Assembly: GCA_030652575.1 (NCBI GenBank)
Contig: JAUSQI010000169.1
Span: 1-33,309, forward strand
Direction: 5' to 3'
DNA: 33,309 nucleotides
Origin: Stagnimonas sp.
Lineage (GTDB): Bacteria; Pseudomonadota; Gammaproteobacteria; Nevskiales; Nevskiaceae
Every line of letters starts with the position of its first letter. Position 1 is the stretch's first letter. Below are positions 1 through 8,318 of this stretch, piece by piece. Under the pieces are notes generated by a model. It was given only the letters and a program-made list of their open reading frames with translations, made no database searches and was not told where the DNA came from. Made by a program: the position numbers and the translations under genes.

Positions 1-513
1 GCTTCGCGCTTTGTCACCGGCGTGCCGTTTCTTGATCACATGCTCGACCAGATCGCCCGCCACGGGCTGATCGACCTCGACGTGGAGGCGGTGGGCGATC
101 TGCATATCGACGCCCACCACACGGTGGAAGACATCGGCATCACGCTCGGTCAGGCTTTTGCGATTGCCATCGGCGACAAGAAGGGCATCCGCCGCTACGC
201 CCATGCCTATGTGCCGCTCGACGAAGCGCTGTCGCGCGTGGTCATCGACATCTCCGGCCGTCCCGGTCTGGAGTGGAACGTGAACTTTCCCCGCTCGCAC
301 ATCGGTGCGTTCGACGTGGACCTGTTCCACGAGTTCTACCAAGGCTTCATCAACCACGCCAACGTGACGCTGCACATCGACAGCCTCAAGGGCGACAACG
401 CCCACCACGTTGCCGAGACGGTGTTCAAGGCCTTTGGCCGCGCGCTGCGCGCGGCCGTGGAACTGGACCCGCGCCAAGTGGGCGTCACGCCGTCGACCAA
501 AGGCGTTCTCTAG
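1..513 (+). CDS. hisB: Imidazoleglycerol-phosphate dehydratase, 3' part
   Basis: HisB dehydrates imidazole-glycerol phosphate to imidazole-acetol phosphate in histidine synthesis. The reading frame is open from base 1, so the gene begins before the window. The visible 170 residues include the family's two metal-binding His motifs: HHTVED near the start and NAHHVAE near the end, together with PFLDHMLDQ. The GTG at 22 lies inside the conserved TGxPFLDHM block and is not the real start. The C-terminus (TPSTKGVL) is normal for the family. It is a stand-alone dehydratase end with no visible fused domain, although the missing 5' part cannot be judged. hisH follows after 44 bases in the same direction, as in a his operon. 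Confidence 0.96.
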   Translation, partial: ASRFVTGVPFLDHMLDQIARHGLIDLDVEAVGDLHIDAHHTVEDIGITLGQAFAIAIGDKKGIRRYAHAYVPLDEALSRVVIDISGRPGLEWNVNFPRSHIGAFDVDLFHEFYQGFINHANVTLHIDSLKGDNAHHVAETVFKAFGRALRAAVELDPRQVGVTPSTKGVL

Positions 514-557
514 TCTTTCCTCGTCCCTCCGCCGAACCTTTTCCTTAGCGCAATCCA

Positions 558-1193
558 ATGAAAAAAGTCGGTGTCATCGACTACGGCATGGGCAATCTGC
601 ACTCCTTGGCGAAAGCCTTGGAGCGCGTCGCACCTGACCAGCGTGTGATCGTCAGCTACGACGCTGAAGAACTGCTCGACTGCGATCGCCTGGTGCTGCC
701 GGGCGTCGGTGGCGTGCGCGAGTGCATGAAGGAATTGCAGCGCCTCGAACTCTCGCAGCTGGTGCTGGAAGCCAGCCGCAAGGTGCCCATGCTGGGCATC
801 TGCCTCGGCATGCAGGTGATGCTGGAGTTCTCGGAGGAAAACGGTGGCGTGCCAGCGCTGGGCTTGTTCCCCGGTGAAGTGGTGCGTTTCCCCGACCCTG
901 CACCCGATGCCGCCGAGCGCCTGAAAGTGCCGCACATGGGCTGGAACCGCGTGAAGCAGGAAAAGAGTCATCCGGTCTGGGCCGGCGTGCCGGACGAAAG
1001 CTGGTTCTACTTCGTGCACAGCTACTTCGCCCGGCCGCGCGACCCGACCCATGTGCTGGGCAGCAGCGAGTACACGCAGCTGTTTGCCTCGGCAGTCGCA
1101 CGCGACAATCTGGTCGCGTTCCAATTCCATCCTGAAAAATCACAGGCTCTCGGCCTGACGCTGCTCGCCAACTTCGTCAACTGGAATCCCTGA
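558..1193 (+). CDS. hisH: Imidazole glycerol phosphate synthase, glutamine amidotransferase subunit
   Basis: HisH hydrolyses glutamine and channels ammonia to HisF, together making imidazole-glycerol phosphate and AICAR. The protein has 211 residues, usual for the family. It starts with the typical VGVIDYGMGNLHS. The nucleophile Cys82 sits in LGICLGMQ, and the His191/Glu193 pair of the triad sits in FQFHPEKS. The ATG at 558 gives the expected N-terminus; no strong Shine-Dalgarno site is seen, which fits translation from a polycistronic message. It lies between hisB and hisA. Confidence 0.97.
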   Translation: MKKVGVIDYGMGNLHSLAKALERVAPDQRVIVSYDAEELLDCDRLVLPGVGGVRECMKELQRLELSQLVLEASRKVPMLGICLGMQVMLEFSEENGGVPALGLFPGEVVRFPDPAPDAAERLKVPHMGWNRVKQEKSHPVWAGVPDESWFYFVHSYFARPRDPTHVLGSSEYTQLFASAVARDNLVAFQFHPEKSQALGLTLLANFVNWNP

Positions 1194-1316
1194 ACAAGCC
1201 TTGCGGCAGTGGCTTTGCTAGGGCAGAGTCAGTTCAGAGCATCAAGCCCGCACGCCTCCGCGCGATCCCTCTTTCAAATCCCACAAACCCACCGCGATCC
1301 CCAGCCTTACCGCGCC

Positions 1317-2045
1317 ATGCTCCTCATCCCCGCGATTGACCTCAAAAACGGCCAGTGCGTGCGCCTGCGCCAAGGCGACTTCAACGACGTCACGGTGTTC
1401 TCGGACGACCCCGGCGAGATGGCGCGGCGCTGGGTCGGCGACGGCGCACAGCGCATCCATGCCGTGGATCTCGACGGCGCGCTCAAAGGCCGGCCGATGA
1501 ACCTGCGCGCGGTGGAGGCCATCGTCAAAGCCGCAGGCGACATCCCCGTGCAGGTCGGCGGCGGCATCCGCGATGAAGAAACCGTGCAGCGCTATCTCGA
1601 ACTCGGCGTGAGCTATGTGATTCTCGGCACCCGCGCCATCACCGCGCCGCATGTGCTGCACGACCTCTGCATCGAATACCCGCGCCACGTCATCGTCGGT
1701 CTCGATGCGAAGGGCGAGCACGTCGCCGTTGATGGCTGGAGCAAGCTCAGCCACCACACCGTCACCGAAGTCGCGCAGCAGTGCGAGCACGATGGCGTCG
1801 AGGCGATCATCTACACCGACATCGGCAAGGACGGCATGCTGGATGGCTTCAACGTCGCCTCGACCCAGGCCCTGGCGCGTGCGATCAAGACGCCGGTGAT
1901 CGCGAGCGGTGGCATCGGTTCGCTCGACGACATCCGTAAGCTGATGGAGCTGGAAGCCGACGGGGTGATCGGCGCCGTGATTGGCCGCGCACTCTACGAA
2001 CACAAGTTCAAGCTGGCGGACGCCATCAAGATTACGACGGCGTGA
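1317..2045 (+). CDS. hisA: ProFAR isomerase (phosphoribosylformimino-AICAR-P isomerase)
   Basis: HisA isomerises ProFAR to PRFAR, an Amadori rearrangement in histidine synthesis. The (beta-alpha)8 barrel has 242 residues. The N-terminus [12 protein letters not shown] places catalytic Asp8 as expected; the second acidic residue is in VIVGLDAKG, and the phosphate-binding loops read QVGGGIRD and ASGGIGS. I chose ATG 1317 because the open frame from 1209 would add 36 residues unlike the family. The 123 bases between hisH and this start show no clear gene or terminator. The unusual repeat at 2055-2160 follows directly. Confidence 0.96.
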   Translation: MLLIPAIDLKNGQCVRLRQGDFNDVTVFSDDPGEMARRWVGDGAQRIHAVDLDGALKGRPMNLRAVEAIVKAAGDIPVQVGGGIRDEETVQRYLELGVSYVILGTRAITAPHVLHDLCIEYPRHVIVGLDAKGEHVAVDGWSKLSHHTVTEVAQQCEHDGVEAIIYTDIGKDGMLDGFNVASTQALARAIKTPVIASGGIGSLDDIRKLMELEADGVIGAVIGRALYEHKFKLADAIKITTA

Positions 2046-2054
2046 AGCAGAAGC

Positions 2055-2160
2055 GGGGTCGGGGCATGGGGGACAGGGTACGGGGTTTTTAGAAGCACGC
2101 CGCAAACCTGATACCGCACAACCCCGTACCCCATCCCCCGTACCCCATCCCCCGTACCCC
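2055..2160. repeat. G-rich/C-rich inverted repeat with 14-bp tandem copies between hisA and hisF
   Basis: Five G-runs of 3-5 bases occur at 2055-2085, separated by only 2-3 bases, which is a canonical G-quadruplex pattern on the plus (mRNA-like) strand. The segment GGGTACGGGGTT (2076-2087) is the exact reverse complement of 2120-2131, and the match extends imperfectly outward. The right arm is itself tandem: three copies of (C)CCCCGTACCCCAT with a 14-bp period at 2122-2134, 2135-2148 and 2149-2160 (last copy partial). The right arm ends nine bases before the hisF GTG, so a hairpin could influence hisF expression. It resembles a dispersed intergenic repeat, but copies elsewhere cannot be seen from this window. 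Confidence 0.85.
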
Positions 2161-2169
2161 GCCTTAAAA

Positions 2170-2940
2170 GTGCTCGCCAAACGCATCATCCCCTGCCTCG
2201 ACATCGATCGTGGCCGCGTCGTCAAAGGCGTGAAGTTCGAGAACGTGCAGGACGCCGGCGACCCGGTGGAAGTCGCACGCCGCTACGACGCCCAAGGCGC
2301 TGACGAGCTGGTGTTTCTCGATATCACGGCCTCCTCTGACGACCGTCCAACACTGTTCCAGACCGTCGAAGCGGTGGCGCGCGAAATCTACATTCCGCTC
2401 ACCGTCGGCGGTGGCGTGCGCAGCTGCGCCGATGTGAAGTGTCTGCTCGCGGCCGGGGCCGACAAGGTCAGCATCAACACCGCTGCCGTGCACAACCCGG
2501 ACTTCGTCACCGAGGCCGGTGACCGCTACGGCGTGCAGTGCATCGTCGTCGCCATCGACGCCAAGCGCGTGTCGAAAAAGAACGAGCCGTTGCGCTGGGA
2601 GGTGTTCACCCACGGCGGCCGCAAGGCGACGGGGCTGAACGCGGTGGAATGGGCCGCCAACATGGTGCGGCGCGGGGCGGGCGAATTGCTGGTGACCAGC
2701 ATGGACCGCGACGGTACCAAGGAAGGCTACGACGTCGAGCTGCTCGCCGCCATCAACCGCGAGGTGAACGTGCCGGTGATCGCCTCCGGCGGCGTCGGCA
2801 CGCTGGAGCATCTCTACCAGGGCCTGGCCACCGGCCATGCGGATGCGGCGCTGGCCGCCAGCATCTTCCACAAGGGCACCCACACCGTGGGCGAAGCCAA
2901 GCAGTACCTGCAATCGCGCGGGATTCGCGTCCGCACCTGA
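2170..2940 (+). CDS. hisF: Imidazole glycerol phosphate synthase cyclase subunit
   Basis: HisF uses ammonia delivered by HisH to cyclise PRFAR to imidazole-glycerol phosphate. The protein has 256 residues, the normal size. The start is GTG at 2170, giving [19 protein letters not shown], where Asp11 is a catalytic acid; the second is in VVAIDAKR. Phosphate loops VGGGVRS and ASGGVGT are present. An open frame continues upstream into hisA but crosses the repeat at 2055-2160 and has no family similarity. The start lies within ten bases of that repeat, so initiation may be sensitive to its folding. Confidence 0.97.
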   Translation: MLAKRIIPCLDIDRGRVVKGVKFENVQDAGDPVEVARRYDAQGADELVFLDITASSDDRPTLFQTVEAVAREIYIPLTVGGGVRSCADVKCLLAAGADKVSINTAAVHNPDFVTEAGDRYGVQCIVVAIDAKRVSKKNEPLRWEVFTHGGRKATGLNAVEWAANMVRRGAGELLVTSMDRDGTKEGYDVELLAAINREVNVPVIASGGVGTLEHLYQGLATGHADAALAASIFHKGTHTVGEAKQYLQSRGIRVRT

Positions 2941-2989
2941 CGCTGCGACTGACACGAGATCATCAAGAGCGGCGCGTTACACTTGCAGC

Positions 2990-3313
2990 ATGTCCGCTGA
3001 AACCGTCCTCGATGCCCTGTTTGCCCAGCTGCTGAGCCGTATCGGCAGCGATCCTGCGAGCAGCTATACCGCAAGCCTGTACGCCAAGGGTGTGGATGGC
3101 ATCGCCAAGAAGATCGGCGAGGAGGCGACCGAGACCGTGATCGCCGCCAAGAACGATGACGATGCGGCCTTGGTCTATGAGACGGCAGACCTCTGGTTTC
3201 ACACTCTGGTGCTGCTGGCGCACCGGGGCCTTTCACACCAGGCAGTGCTCGACGAACTCGCGCGCCGCATGGGCACCTCGGGCCACGCCGAAAAAGCGGC
3301 GCGGTCCAACTAG
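2990..3313 (+). CDS. hisE: Phosphoribosyl-ATP pyrophosphatase
   Basis: HisE hydrolyses phosphoribosyl-ATP to phosphoribosyl-AMP, the second step of histidine synthesis. It is a stand-alone 107-residue protein of the MazG-like all-alpha fold. The Mg-binding helix motif [15 protein letters not shown] and the later [13 protein letters not shown] helix are clear. ATG 2990 is preferred over the longer open frame from 2837, which would overlap hisF in another frame. In many proteobacteria hisI lies between hisF and hisE or is fused as hisIE; here hisE stands alone and no hisI is present. tatA follows after 22 bases. Confidence 0.96.
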   Translation: MSAETVLDALFAQLLSRIGSDPASSYTASLYAKGVDGIAKKIGEEATETVIAAKNDDDAALVYETADLWFHTLVLLAHRGLSHQAVLDELARRMGTSGHAEKAARSN

Positions 3314-3335
3314 TTATCGTTCGAAGGAGATTCTC

Positions 3336-3554
3336 ATGGGCTCATTTTCAATCTGGCACTGGCTGATCGTTCTCGTCATCGTGCTGTTGGTGTTCGGCAC
3401 CAAGAAGCTGCGCAACGCGGGCGGTGATCTCGGTTCGGCCGTCAAGAACTTCAAGGATTCGATGAAGGAAGGCGAGGCCAGCGTCAACAAGCCCGAAGCC
3501 GTCGCCGCCCAATCGCAGAACGCGAACAGCGAAACCAAGAAAGAAAACGTCTAA
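3336..3554 (+). CDS. tatA: Sec-independent translocase protein TatA
   Basis: TatA oligomerises in the inner membrane to form the twin-arginine translocation passage. The 72-residue protein has a short N-terminal membrane helix ([16 protein letters not shown]), the hinge FGTKKL, then an amphipathic helix ([14 protein letters not shown]) and a polar tail. A strong AAGGAGA ribosome site at 3324-3330 fixes the ATG at 3336. It opens a tatABC set directly behind hisE, an order found in many beta- and gammaproteobacteria. Confidence 0.96.
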   Translation: MGSFSIWHWLIVLVIVLLVFGTKKLRNAGGDLGSAVKNFKDSMKEGEASVNKPEAVAAQSQNANSETKKENV

Positions 3555-3569
3555 GCGCCGCAGACTGCA

Positions 3570-3914
3570 ATGTTCGATATCGGTCTGGGCGAGCTGTTTC
3601 TCTGCTTCGTGGTGGCACTCGTCGTGCTCGGCCCCGAGCGGTTGCCCAAGGTCGCGCGCATGGCGGGCAAATGGACGGGCCAGGCACGCAGCTACATGCG
3701 CAACCTCTCTGCCGAGCTGGAACGCGAAACCCATGCCGCCGAGATCAAGCAGCGCCTTGAAGAAGCCAACCGTGCCGCACGCGCCGAACTGGCCAGCTTC
3801 AAGACCAGCGTCGATACCGAAACCGCGCAAATGCAGTCGCAGTGGAAGCCCGAGGAACCGAAGCCCTTGACGGCACAGCCCCCAGCCGACACGCCGCAAA
3901 CCAAGGCCGAGTGA
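3570..3914 (+). CDS. tatB: Sec-independent translocase protein TatB
   Basis: TatB with TatC makes the receptor complex for twin-arginine signal peptides. The 114-residue protein begins MFDIGLGELFLCFVVALVVLGPERLP, the typical TatB helix and hinge. A long charged amphipathic helix follows, then a Pro/Lys-rich tail. Its stop codon overlaps the tatC start by one base (TGATG), indicating translational coupling. The LGPERLP hinge and the longer helix distinguish it from the neighbouring TatA. Confidence 0.96.
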   Translation: MFDIGLGELFLCFVVALVVLGPERLPKVARMAGKWTGQARSYMRNLSAELERETHAAEIKQRLEEANRAARAELASFKTSVDTETAQMQSQWKPEEPKPLTAQPPADTPQTKAE

Positions 3915-4681
3915 TGGCCGACAACGATCCGCTCAAGAATCTGCTCGGCCCCGAACAGCCGCTGCTGCAGCATCTGCTGGAGCTGCGCACGCGCTTCCTG
4001 CGCGCGCTGATCGGCGTCATCGTGGTGCTGCTGCCGCTGGCCGCGTTCGCCAAGCAGCTCTACGGCATCTTCGCGCGGCCGCTGGTGGAGCTGCTGCCCG
4101 CCGGCACCTCGATGATCGCGACCAAAGTGGTGTCGCCTTTCCTCACGCCGCTGAAACTCTCGGCCTTCGCAGCACTCTTCATCGCCATGCCCTGGGTGCT
4201 GTATCAAATCTGGGGATTCGTCGCGCCCGGTCTCTACAAGAACGAGCGCAAGCTGATGGCGCCGCTGCTGGTGTCGTCGACGCTGCTGTTCTACGCCGGC
4301 ATCGCCTTCGCCTACTTCGTGACGCTGCCCATCGTCTTCAAGTTCACGCTTTCGGCAGCACCCGAGGGCGTGGTGGTGGCGACCGACATCGGCGACTACC
4401 TCGATTTCATGATGACCATGTTCATCGCCTTCGGCGCGGCGTTCGAGACGCCCGTGGCCGTGGTGCTGCTGGTCATCACCGGCTTCGTCACCACGGCCCA
4501 GCTCAAGGAAGGCCGTGGTTACGTGCTGGTCGGCGTGTTCGTGGTCGCCGCCATCATCACGCCGCCGGATGTGTTCAGCCAGCTGCTGGTCGCCATCCCC
4601 TCCTACCTGCTCTACGAAGTCGGCATTCTCTGGGCCGGCTTCATCGAGCGCGGCCGCCGCAAGGTGGCGGTCGCCCATTGA
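3914..4681 (+). CDS. tatC: Sec-independent translocase protein TatC
   Basis: TatC is the six-helix inner-membrane core of the twin-arginine translocase and binds the signal peptide. The 255-residue protein has the N-terminal signature HLLELRTRFLRALIG, the conserved FLTPLK stretch, and the later segments GFVAPGLYKNERK and FAYFVTLPI. The ATG at 3914 shares a base with the tatB stop. The open frame from 3842 only extends backward through tatB and is not the real start. It ends the his-tat run; a response regulator follows after 36 bases. Confidence 0.97.
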   Translation: MADNDPLKNLLGPEQPLLQHLLELRTRFLRALIGVIVVLLPLAAFAKQLYGIFARPLVELLPAGTSMIATKVVSPFLTPLKLSAFAALFIAMPWVLYQIWGFVAPGLYKNERKLMAPLLVSSTLLFYAGIAFAYFVTLPIVFKFTLSAAPEGVVVATDIGDYLDFMMTMFIAFGAAFETPVAVVLLVITGFVTTAQLKEGRGYVLVGVFVVAAIITPPDVFSQLLVAIPSYLLYEVGILWAGFIERGRRKVAVAH

Positions 4682-4717
4682 CGCTTCCTTGACGCCCCCA
4701 CGCCCTATCATCCGCCC

Positions 4718-5398
4718 ATGCGCGTACTCGTCATCGAAGATCACCCCGACCTCGCCGCCAATCTCGGCGACTTCCTGAGTGCCCAAGGCCATAGCGTCGA
4801 CTTCGCCGCTGACGGCCCGGGCGGCCTCACCCTGGCCCAAGCCGGCGGTCACGACGTGATCGTGCTCGACCGCATGCTGCCCGGCATGGACGGCGCGACG
4901 CTCTGCAAAAAGCTGCGCGCCCAGGGCAACACCACGCCGGTGCTGATGCTCACCGCACTCGACACCGTCGCCAACCGCGTCGAGGGTCTGGTGTCGGGCG
5001 CAGACGATTACCTCGTCAAGCCCTTTGCGCTCTCCGAACTTTCAGCCCGCCTCAACGCGCTGCATCGACGCGCCAGCGGCTGGAACAGCAGTGGCGCCAA
5101 GCTGCAAGTGGCCGATCTCATGCTCGACCCCGAAACCGCCGAAGCGCACCGCGGCAACGTCAAGCTCGACCTGACCCGCGCCGAACGCCGCCTGTTGGAA
5201 ATTCTGCTGCGCCGCTCGCCCAAGCTGGTGAGCCGTGCGGAACTCGAACGCGTGCTGTGGGGCGACGACGCGCCCGATGGCGACGTGCTGCGCGCACACA
5301 TGCACAACCTGCGCAATGCGGTAGACAAGCCGTTCGAGCACAAGCTCATCCACACCGTGCATGGCGAAGGCTACCGGCTGATCGCCGCCACTTCTTAA
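4718..5398 (+). CDS. Two-component response regulator, OmpR/PhoB type
   Basis: This 226-residue DNA-binding regulator is presumably phosphorylated by the kinase that follows. The receiver domain (1-115) shows Asp7/Asp8 of IEDHPD (Glu7-Asp8), phospho-acceptor Asp51 in VIVLDRMLPGMDG, and Lys101 in DDYLVKPFA. The C-terminal winged helix (about 130-225) contains LDLTRAERRLLEILLRR and the typical ending HTVHGEGYRLIA. The kinase start lies four bases after the stop, so the two are co-translated. The signal and target genes cannot be read from the sequence. Confidence 0.95.
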   Translation: MRVLVIEDHPDLAANLGDFLSAQGHSVDFAADGPGGLTLAQAGGHDVIVLDRMLPGMDGATLCKKLRAQGNTTPVLMLTALDTVANRVEGLVSGADDYLVKPFALSELSARLNALHRRASGWNSSGAKLQVADLMLDPETAEAHRGNVKLDLTRAERRLLEILLRRSPKLVSRAELERVLWGDDAPDGDVLRAHMHNLRNAVDKPFEHKLIHTVHGEGYRLIAATS

Positions 5399-5402
5399 AC
5401 CG

Positions 5403-6647
5403 GTGGCAAAGCCCACGCCGCACATCGGCGGCCACCGGCTGCGGCGCCGCCTGGCAACCACGCTGGTGGGGTTGACCGCCGCCAGCGCGCTGGCGCTCAG
5501 CATCGTGTTTCTCGGCATGGAGCGCTACGTCGAAGCCGCTTCGCTCGGCACCCTGCTGGAGCGCGAGATGACCTATCGCGTGCGCGCCAACACCGTACCC
5601 GCACCCGGCGACATGCAGGGCGAAACCCTGCGCTTCTACCGTCCCGCGCTCGGTGGCGCCGTGCCGCCCTACACGCTCACCGACCTCCCTGTGGGCCGCT
5701 ACGACGAGCTGCGCATCGGCGAGCAGCAGCTGTTCGTGCTGGTGCGCGAAGTGGGCCCGGGCGACATCGCCTACCTGAGCTATCGCGACGACGCGATCGA
5801 AGCTCGGGAGCGATTGCTGTTCCTGGCACTGTTCGGCGCACTGGGTTTGCTCTCGCTGATCGGCTTGTGGGTTTCGGCACGCCTCGCACGACAAACCCTC
5901 GCGCCGCTCGACGGCCTGGTCACCACCTTGCACGCTCTCGACCCGGAGGTACGACAGCAGCGCCTGGCCCTGCCCGAACGCGACAGCGAGCTGGCCGTGA
6001 TCGCCGATGCGCTCAACGCCTACATGGAGCGGCTGGACGAACTGGTGGAACGCGAACGCGCCTTTGCCGCCGCCGCCAGCCATGAACTGCGCACGCCGCT
6101 GGCGGTGATCCGCGGTGCTGCCGAAGTGCTGGAGACGCAATCCCCCTCGGCACCGCTTGCGCGCATTCAGCGCGCCACCGAGCGCGCCCAGCAGGATCTC
6201 GACGCCCTGCTGTGGCTCAGCCGCGCGGGCGATGCCCCGGCCGCTGAAACCCTGCGGCTGCACGAGCGCCTGCAACCGCTGTGCGCGGCGCAGATCAAGG
6301 TCGAGGCCATCACCTGGGATCTGCACCCCTGCACGGTCACCGCACCACCCGGCGCGGTGGCGATCATCGTCAGCAACCTGCTGCGCAACGCGCTGCGGGC
6401 CGCACCCAAAGCGGGCGGCGTGCGGGTGCATCTCGATACCCAGGCCCTGACCGTCGAAGACGACGGCCCCGGCGTGCCGCCCGACGAATTGCCGCATGTG
6501 TTCGCGCCCCGCACGCGGGGCCACGATGGCGGCACCGGCATGGGGCTCTACATTGCCGCGACCCTGGCCGCGCGGCTGCGCTGGTCGCTGACGCTGGAGA
6601 ACCGCGACGGCGGCGGCGCGCGCGCTCAGCTGCGATTTCACCTGTAG
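5403..6647 (+). CDS. Two-component sensor histidine kinase
   Basis: This 414-residue inner-membrane kinase is partner to the preceding regulator. It has TM helices at about 16-38 and 137-158 enclosing a small periplasmic sensor of about 100 residues, and a HAMP-like linker. The H-box FAAAASHELRTPL carries phospho-acceptor His227. The N-box IVSNLLRNA (Asn329), G1 VEDDGPGVP and G2 GGTGMGLYIA complete the ATPase domain. The start is GTG at 5403, four bases after the regulator stop. The H-box with repeated alanines resembles a subgroup common in Xanthomonas-like genomes. The sensed signal is unknown. Confidence 0.94.
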   Translation: MAKPTPHIGGHRLRRRLATTLVGLTAASALALSIVFLGMERYVEAASLGTLLEREMTYRVRANTVPAPGDMQGETLRFYRPALGGAVPPYTLTDLPVGRYDELRIGEQQLFVLVREVGPGDIAYLSYRDDAIEARERLLFLALFGALGLLSLIGLWVSARLARQTLAPLDGLVTTLHALDPEVRQQRLALPERDSELAVIADALNAYMERLDELVERERAFAAAASHELRTPLAVIRGAAEVLETQSPSAPLARIQRATERAQQDLDALLWLSRAGDAPAAETLRLHERLQPLCAAQIKVEAITWDLHPCTVTAPPGAVAIIVSNLLRNALRAAPKAGGVRVHLDTQALTVEDDGPGVPPDELPHVFAPRTRGHDGGTGMGLYIAATLAARLRWSLTLENRDGGGARAQLRFHL

Positions 6648-6672
6648 CCGCTGGGACAGGACGGGCTCGAGC

Positions 6673-6692
6673 GCTCGTAACAACCAACGAGC
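6673..6692 (+). terminator. Weak hairpin after the histidine kinase
   Basis: GCTCGT (6673-6678) pairs perfectly with ACGAGC (6687-6692) around an 8-base loop, 25 bases after the kinase stop. No T-run follows immediately; a TTTTT occurs about 20 bases later. It may slow transcription, but I do not regard it as a convincing intrinsic terminator. Confidence 0.3.
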
Positions 6693-6763
6693 CATCGGCA
6701 CCGCCATCTTTTTGGCACAGACCCTGCGTTACTATCCGCGCCCCCCTACTTTCTGAGCACAGA

Positions 6764-7033
6764 ATGAGTCCGGAAATAAAGCATCTCAGCGACCTGATGG
6801 CTGCTCAAAGCAAGATCTTCGAGCGGCTCTTGAATCAATCGAAAAAGCAGACCGAAATACTGCAAGTGATGCTCAGCCCGGACCAGAAGAAGAAGCTGGA
6901 CGCGCTGCGTCTGGCCGCAGCGGAAAAAGCCGCAGTTGCCGCGAAGACGAAGGCCGCGCTCATCGTCAAGAAGCCGCCCGCCCTCGTCGTCAAGAAGCCA
7001 CCCGCGCCCGCGTTGGCGAAACCCAAACGCTAA
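6764..7033 (+). CDS. Small basic Lys/Ala/Pro-rich protein, unrecognised
   Basis: This 89-residue protein matches no family I recognise. The first 50 residues look helical and mildly amphipathic (SDLMAAQSKIFERLLNQSKK). Residues 50-89 are almost only Ala, Lys, Pro and Val, with two copies of a VVKKPPA-like unit. Such tails resemble histone H1-like, nucleic-acid-binding bacterial proteins, but that is only compositional. There is no signal peptide or membrane helix. It ends three bases from the stop of the convergent MFS gene. The coding assignment rests on the clean frame and composition, so confidence is moderate. Confidence 0.65.
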   Translation: MSPEIKHLSDLMAAQSKIFERLLNQSKKQTEILQVMLSPDQKKKLDALRLAAAEKAAVAAKTKAALIVKKPPALVVKKPPAPALAKPKR

Positions 7034-7036
7034 CGC

Positions 7037-8311
7037 TCAATCGCGCGGCTGGATGCGCGCGCGCGGATTGGCCATCGGGTCATTACGGTGCCCTGCCCAC
7101 GACGCGGCAATCAAACGCGAAGGCACTCGTCCCGTGGCCAGCGCCCACAGCAGCAGGCCGCAACCGGCCCCGGACAACAGCGCTGAAAGGCCAAACAGCG
7201 CGCCGTATCCCAGCGCGTCGCCCAGCACCCCGCCGAGCGCGCTGGCAAGCCCGGTGGCGATGACCACCGTGCTGGCCTGCAGGGTGTAGTCGGTGCCGGC
7301 GTGCTGCGGGTCGCTGGCGTCCATCATCAGGGTGAACAGCGCTACGGTCGCCATGCCGCCGAGCAGGTGTTCAAGCGCGACGGCGGCCTTGAGCAGCGGC
7401 GCATCGCCCATGCCGAGGGTGTGCGCGGCGTACAGGGCCACGGCCAGCGTCTGCGCGATGCCGCACACCAGCAACGTGCGTCGGCGGCCGTAGCGGTCGC
7501 TCATCAGGCCGCCGAACAGCGCACCGAGAAGGCCGCCCGCCGACCCGATGATGCCGGCCCAGAAGCCGATCTCGCTCTTGCTCCAGCCCTGATCGACCAG
7601 ATAGGGCTTGGCCATCGCCGAGGCCATTGCATCGCCAAATTTGTAGGCAACGAGCCACAGCAGCAGCAAGCCCATACCCGGCAAGCGGAGCCGCGCCCAC
7701 ACGCCGGCGAGTGGATTGGCGCGGCGCGGCGGCGGTGCGGCCAGTAGCGTCTCGGCCTCGCGAAAGCGCAGCACCGGCAGCAGCGTGAGGGCGAGAAACA
7801 CGGCCATCGCCACGAAGGTGGTGGCCCAGCCCATACGGTCGAGCACGATCATCAGCACGCCGCCGCCCAGCACCATGCCGAGCCGGTAGCCGCCCACCTG
7901 CACCGCATTGCCGAGGCCGCGTTCGTGCGGTTTGAGCAGGTTGACGGCGAGCGAGTCCGTGGGCACATCCTGCGTGGCGGCGAACAGCGCGCAAAGCACG
8001 ATGGTGAGCTTGAGCCAGAACAATTTCTCGGCCGCGGTGCCGTCGACCAGCGCGAGGGCCAGGGCGGTAAGGATGGTGGCGATCTGCAACGGCACGATCC
8101 ACTGCTTGCGGCTCTGGGTGGCATCGACCCAGGGCGCCCAGATCCACTTCAGCGCCCAGGGCAGGAACAGCAGGCCGGAGAGACCGATGCGCGAGAGCGA
8201 GGCCCCGTCCTCGCGCAGCAGCACCGGCAGGGCCTGGGTGAAGAATCCAAACGGCAGGCCCTGGCTGAAATACAGACTGGCCAGCAGCAGCCATTTGTTG
8301 CGTGCGGACAT
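7037..8311 (-). CDS. MFS transporter, AmpG-like
   Basis: This 424-residue inner-membrane carrier has about 12 hydrophobic segments. The N-terminal block SLYFSQGLPFGFFTQALP and the following LPWALKWIWAPWVD are characteristic of the AmpG-like branch of the major facilitator superfamily (muropeptide permeases and the RhtX/FptX siderophore carriers). A second family motif, GGLMSDRYGRR, is also present. The substrate cannot be decided from sequence; its gene context (PPK2, HlyIII, NfeD, slipin) does not point to peptidoglycan recycling. It is the last gene of a tightly packed minus-strand run, starting seven bases after the PPK2 stop. Confidence 0.9.
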   Translation of the reverse strand: MSARNKWLLLASLYFSQGLPFGFFTQALPVLLREDGASLSRIGLSGLLFLPWALKWIWAPWVDATQSRKQWIVPLQIATILTALALALVDGTAAEKLFWLKLTIVLCALFAATQDVPTDSLAVNLLKPHERGLGNAVQVGGYRLGMVLGGGVLMIVLDRMGWATTFVAMAVFLALTLLPVLRFREAETLLAAPPPRRANPLAGVWARLRLPGMGLLLLWLVAYKFGDAMASAMAKPYLVDQGWSKSEIGFWAGIIGSAGGLLGALFGGLMSDRYGRRRTLLVCGIAQTLAVALYAAHTLGMGDAPLLKAAVALEHLLGGMATVALFTLMMDASDPQHAGTDYTLQASTVVIATGLASALGGVLGDALGYGALFGLSALLSGAGCGLLLWALATGRVPSRLIAASWAGHRNDPMANPRARIQPRD

Positions 8312-8318
8312 GCGCGGC

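Noticed and set aside
1209-1316. N-terminal extension of HisA
   Set aside because: The 36 added residues do not resemble HisA, whose conserved N-terminus begins at ATG 1317.
2055-2160. CRISPR-like array or intrinsic terminator between hisA and hisF
   Set aside because: The 14-bp copies are directly adjacent without spacers, so it is not a CRISPR. The only T-run (2086-2090) lies in the loop side rather than after the stem.
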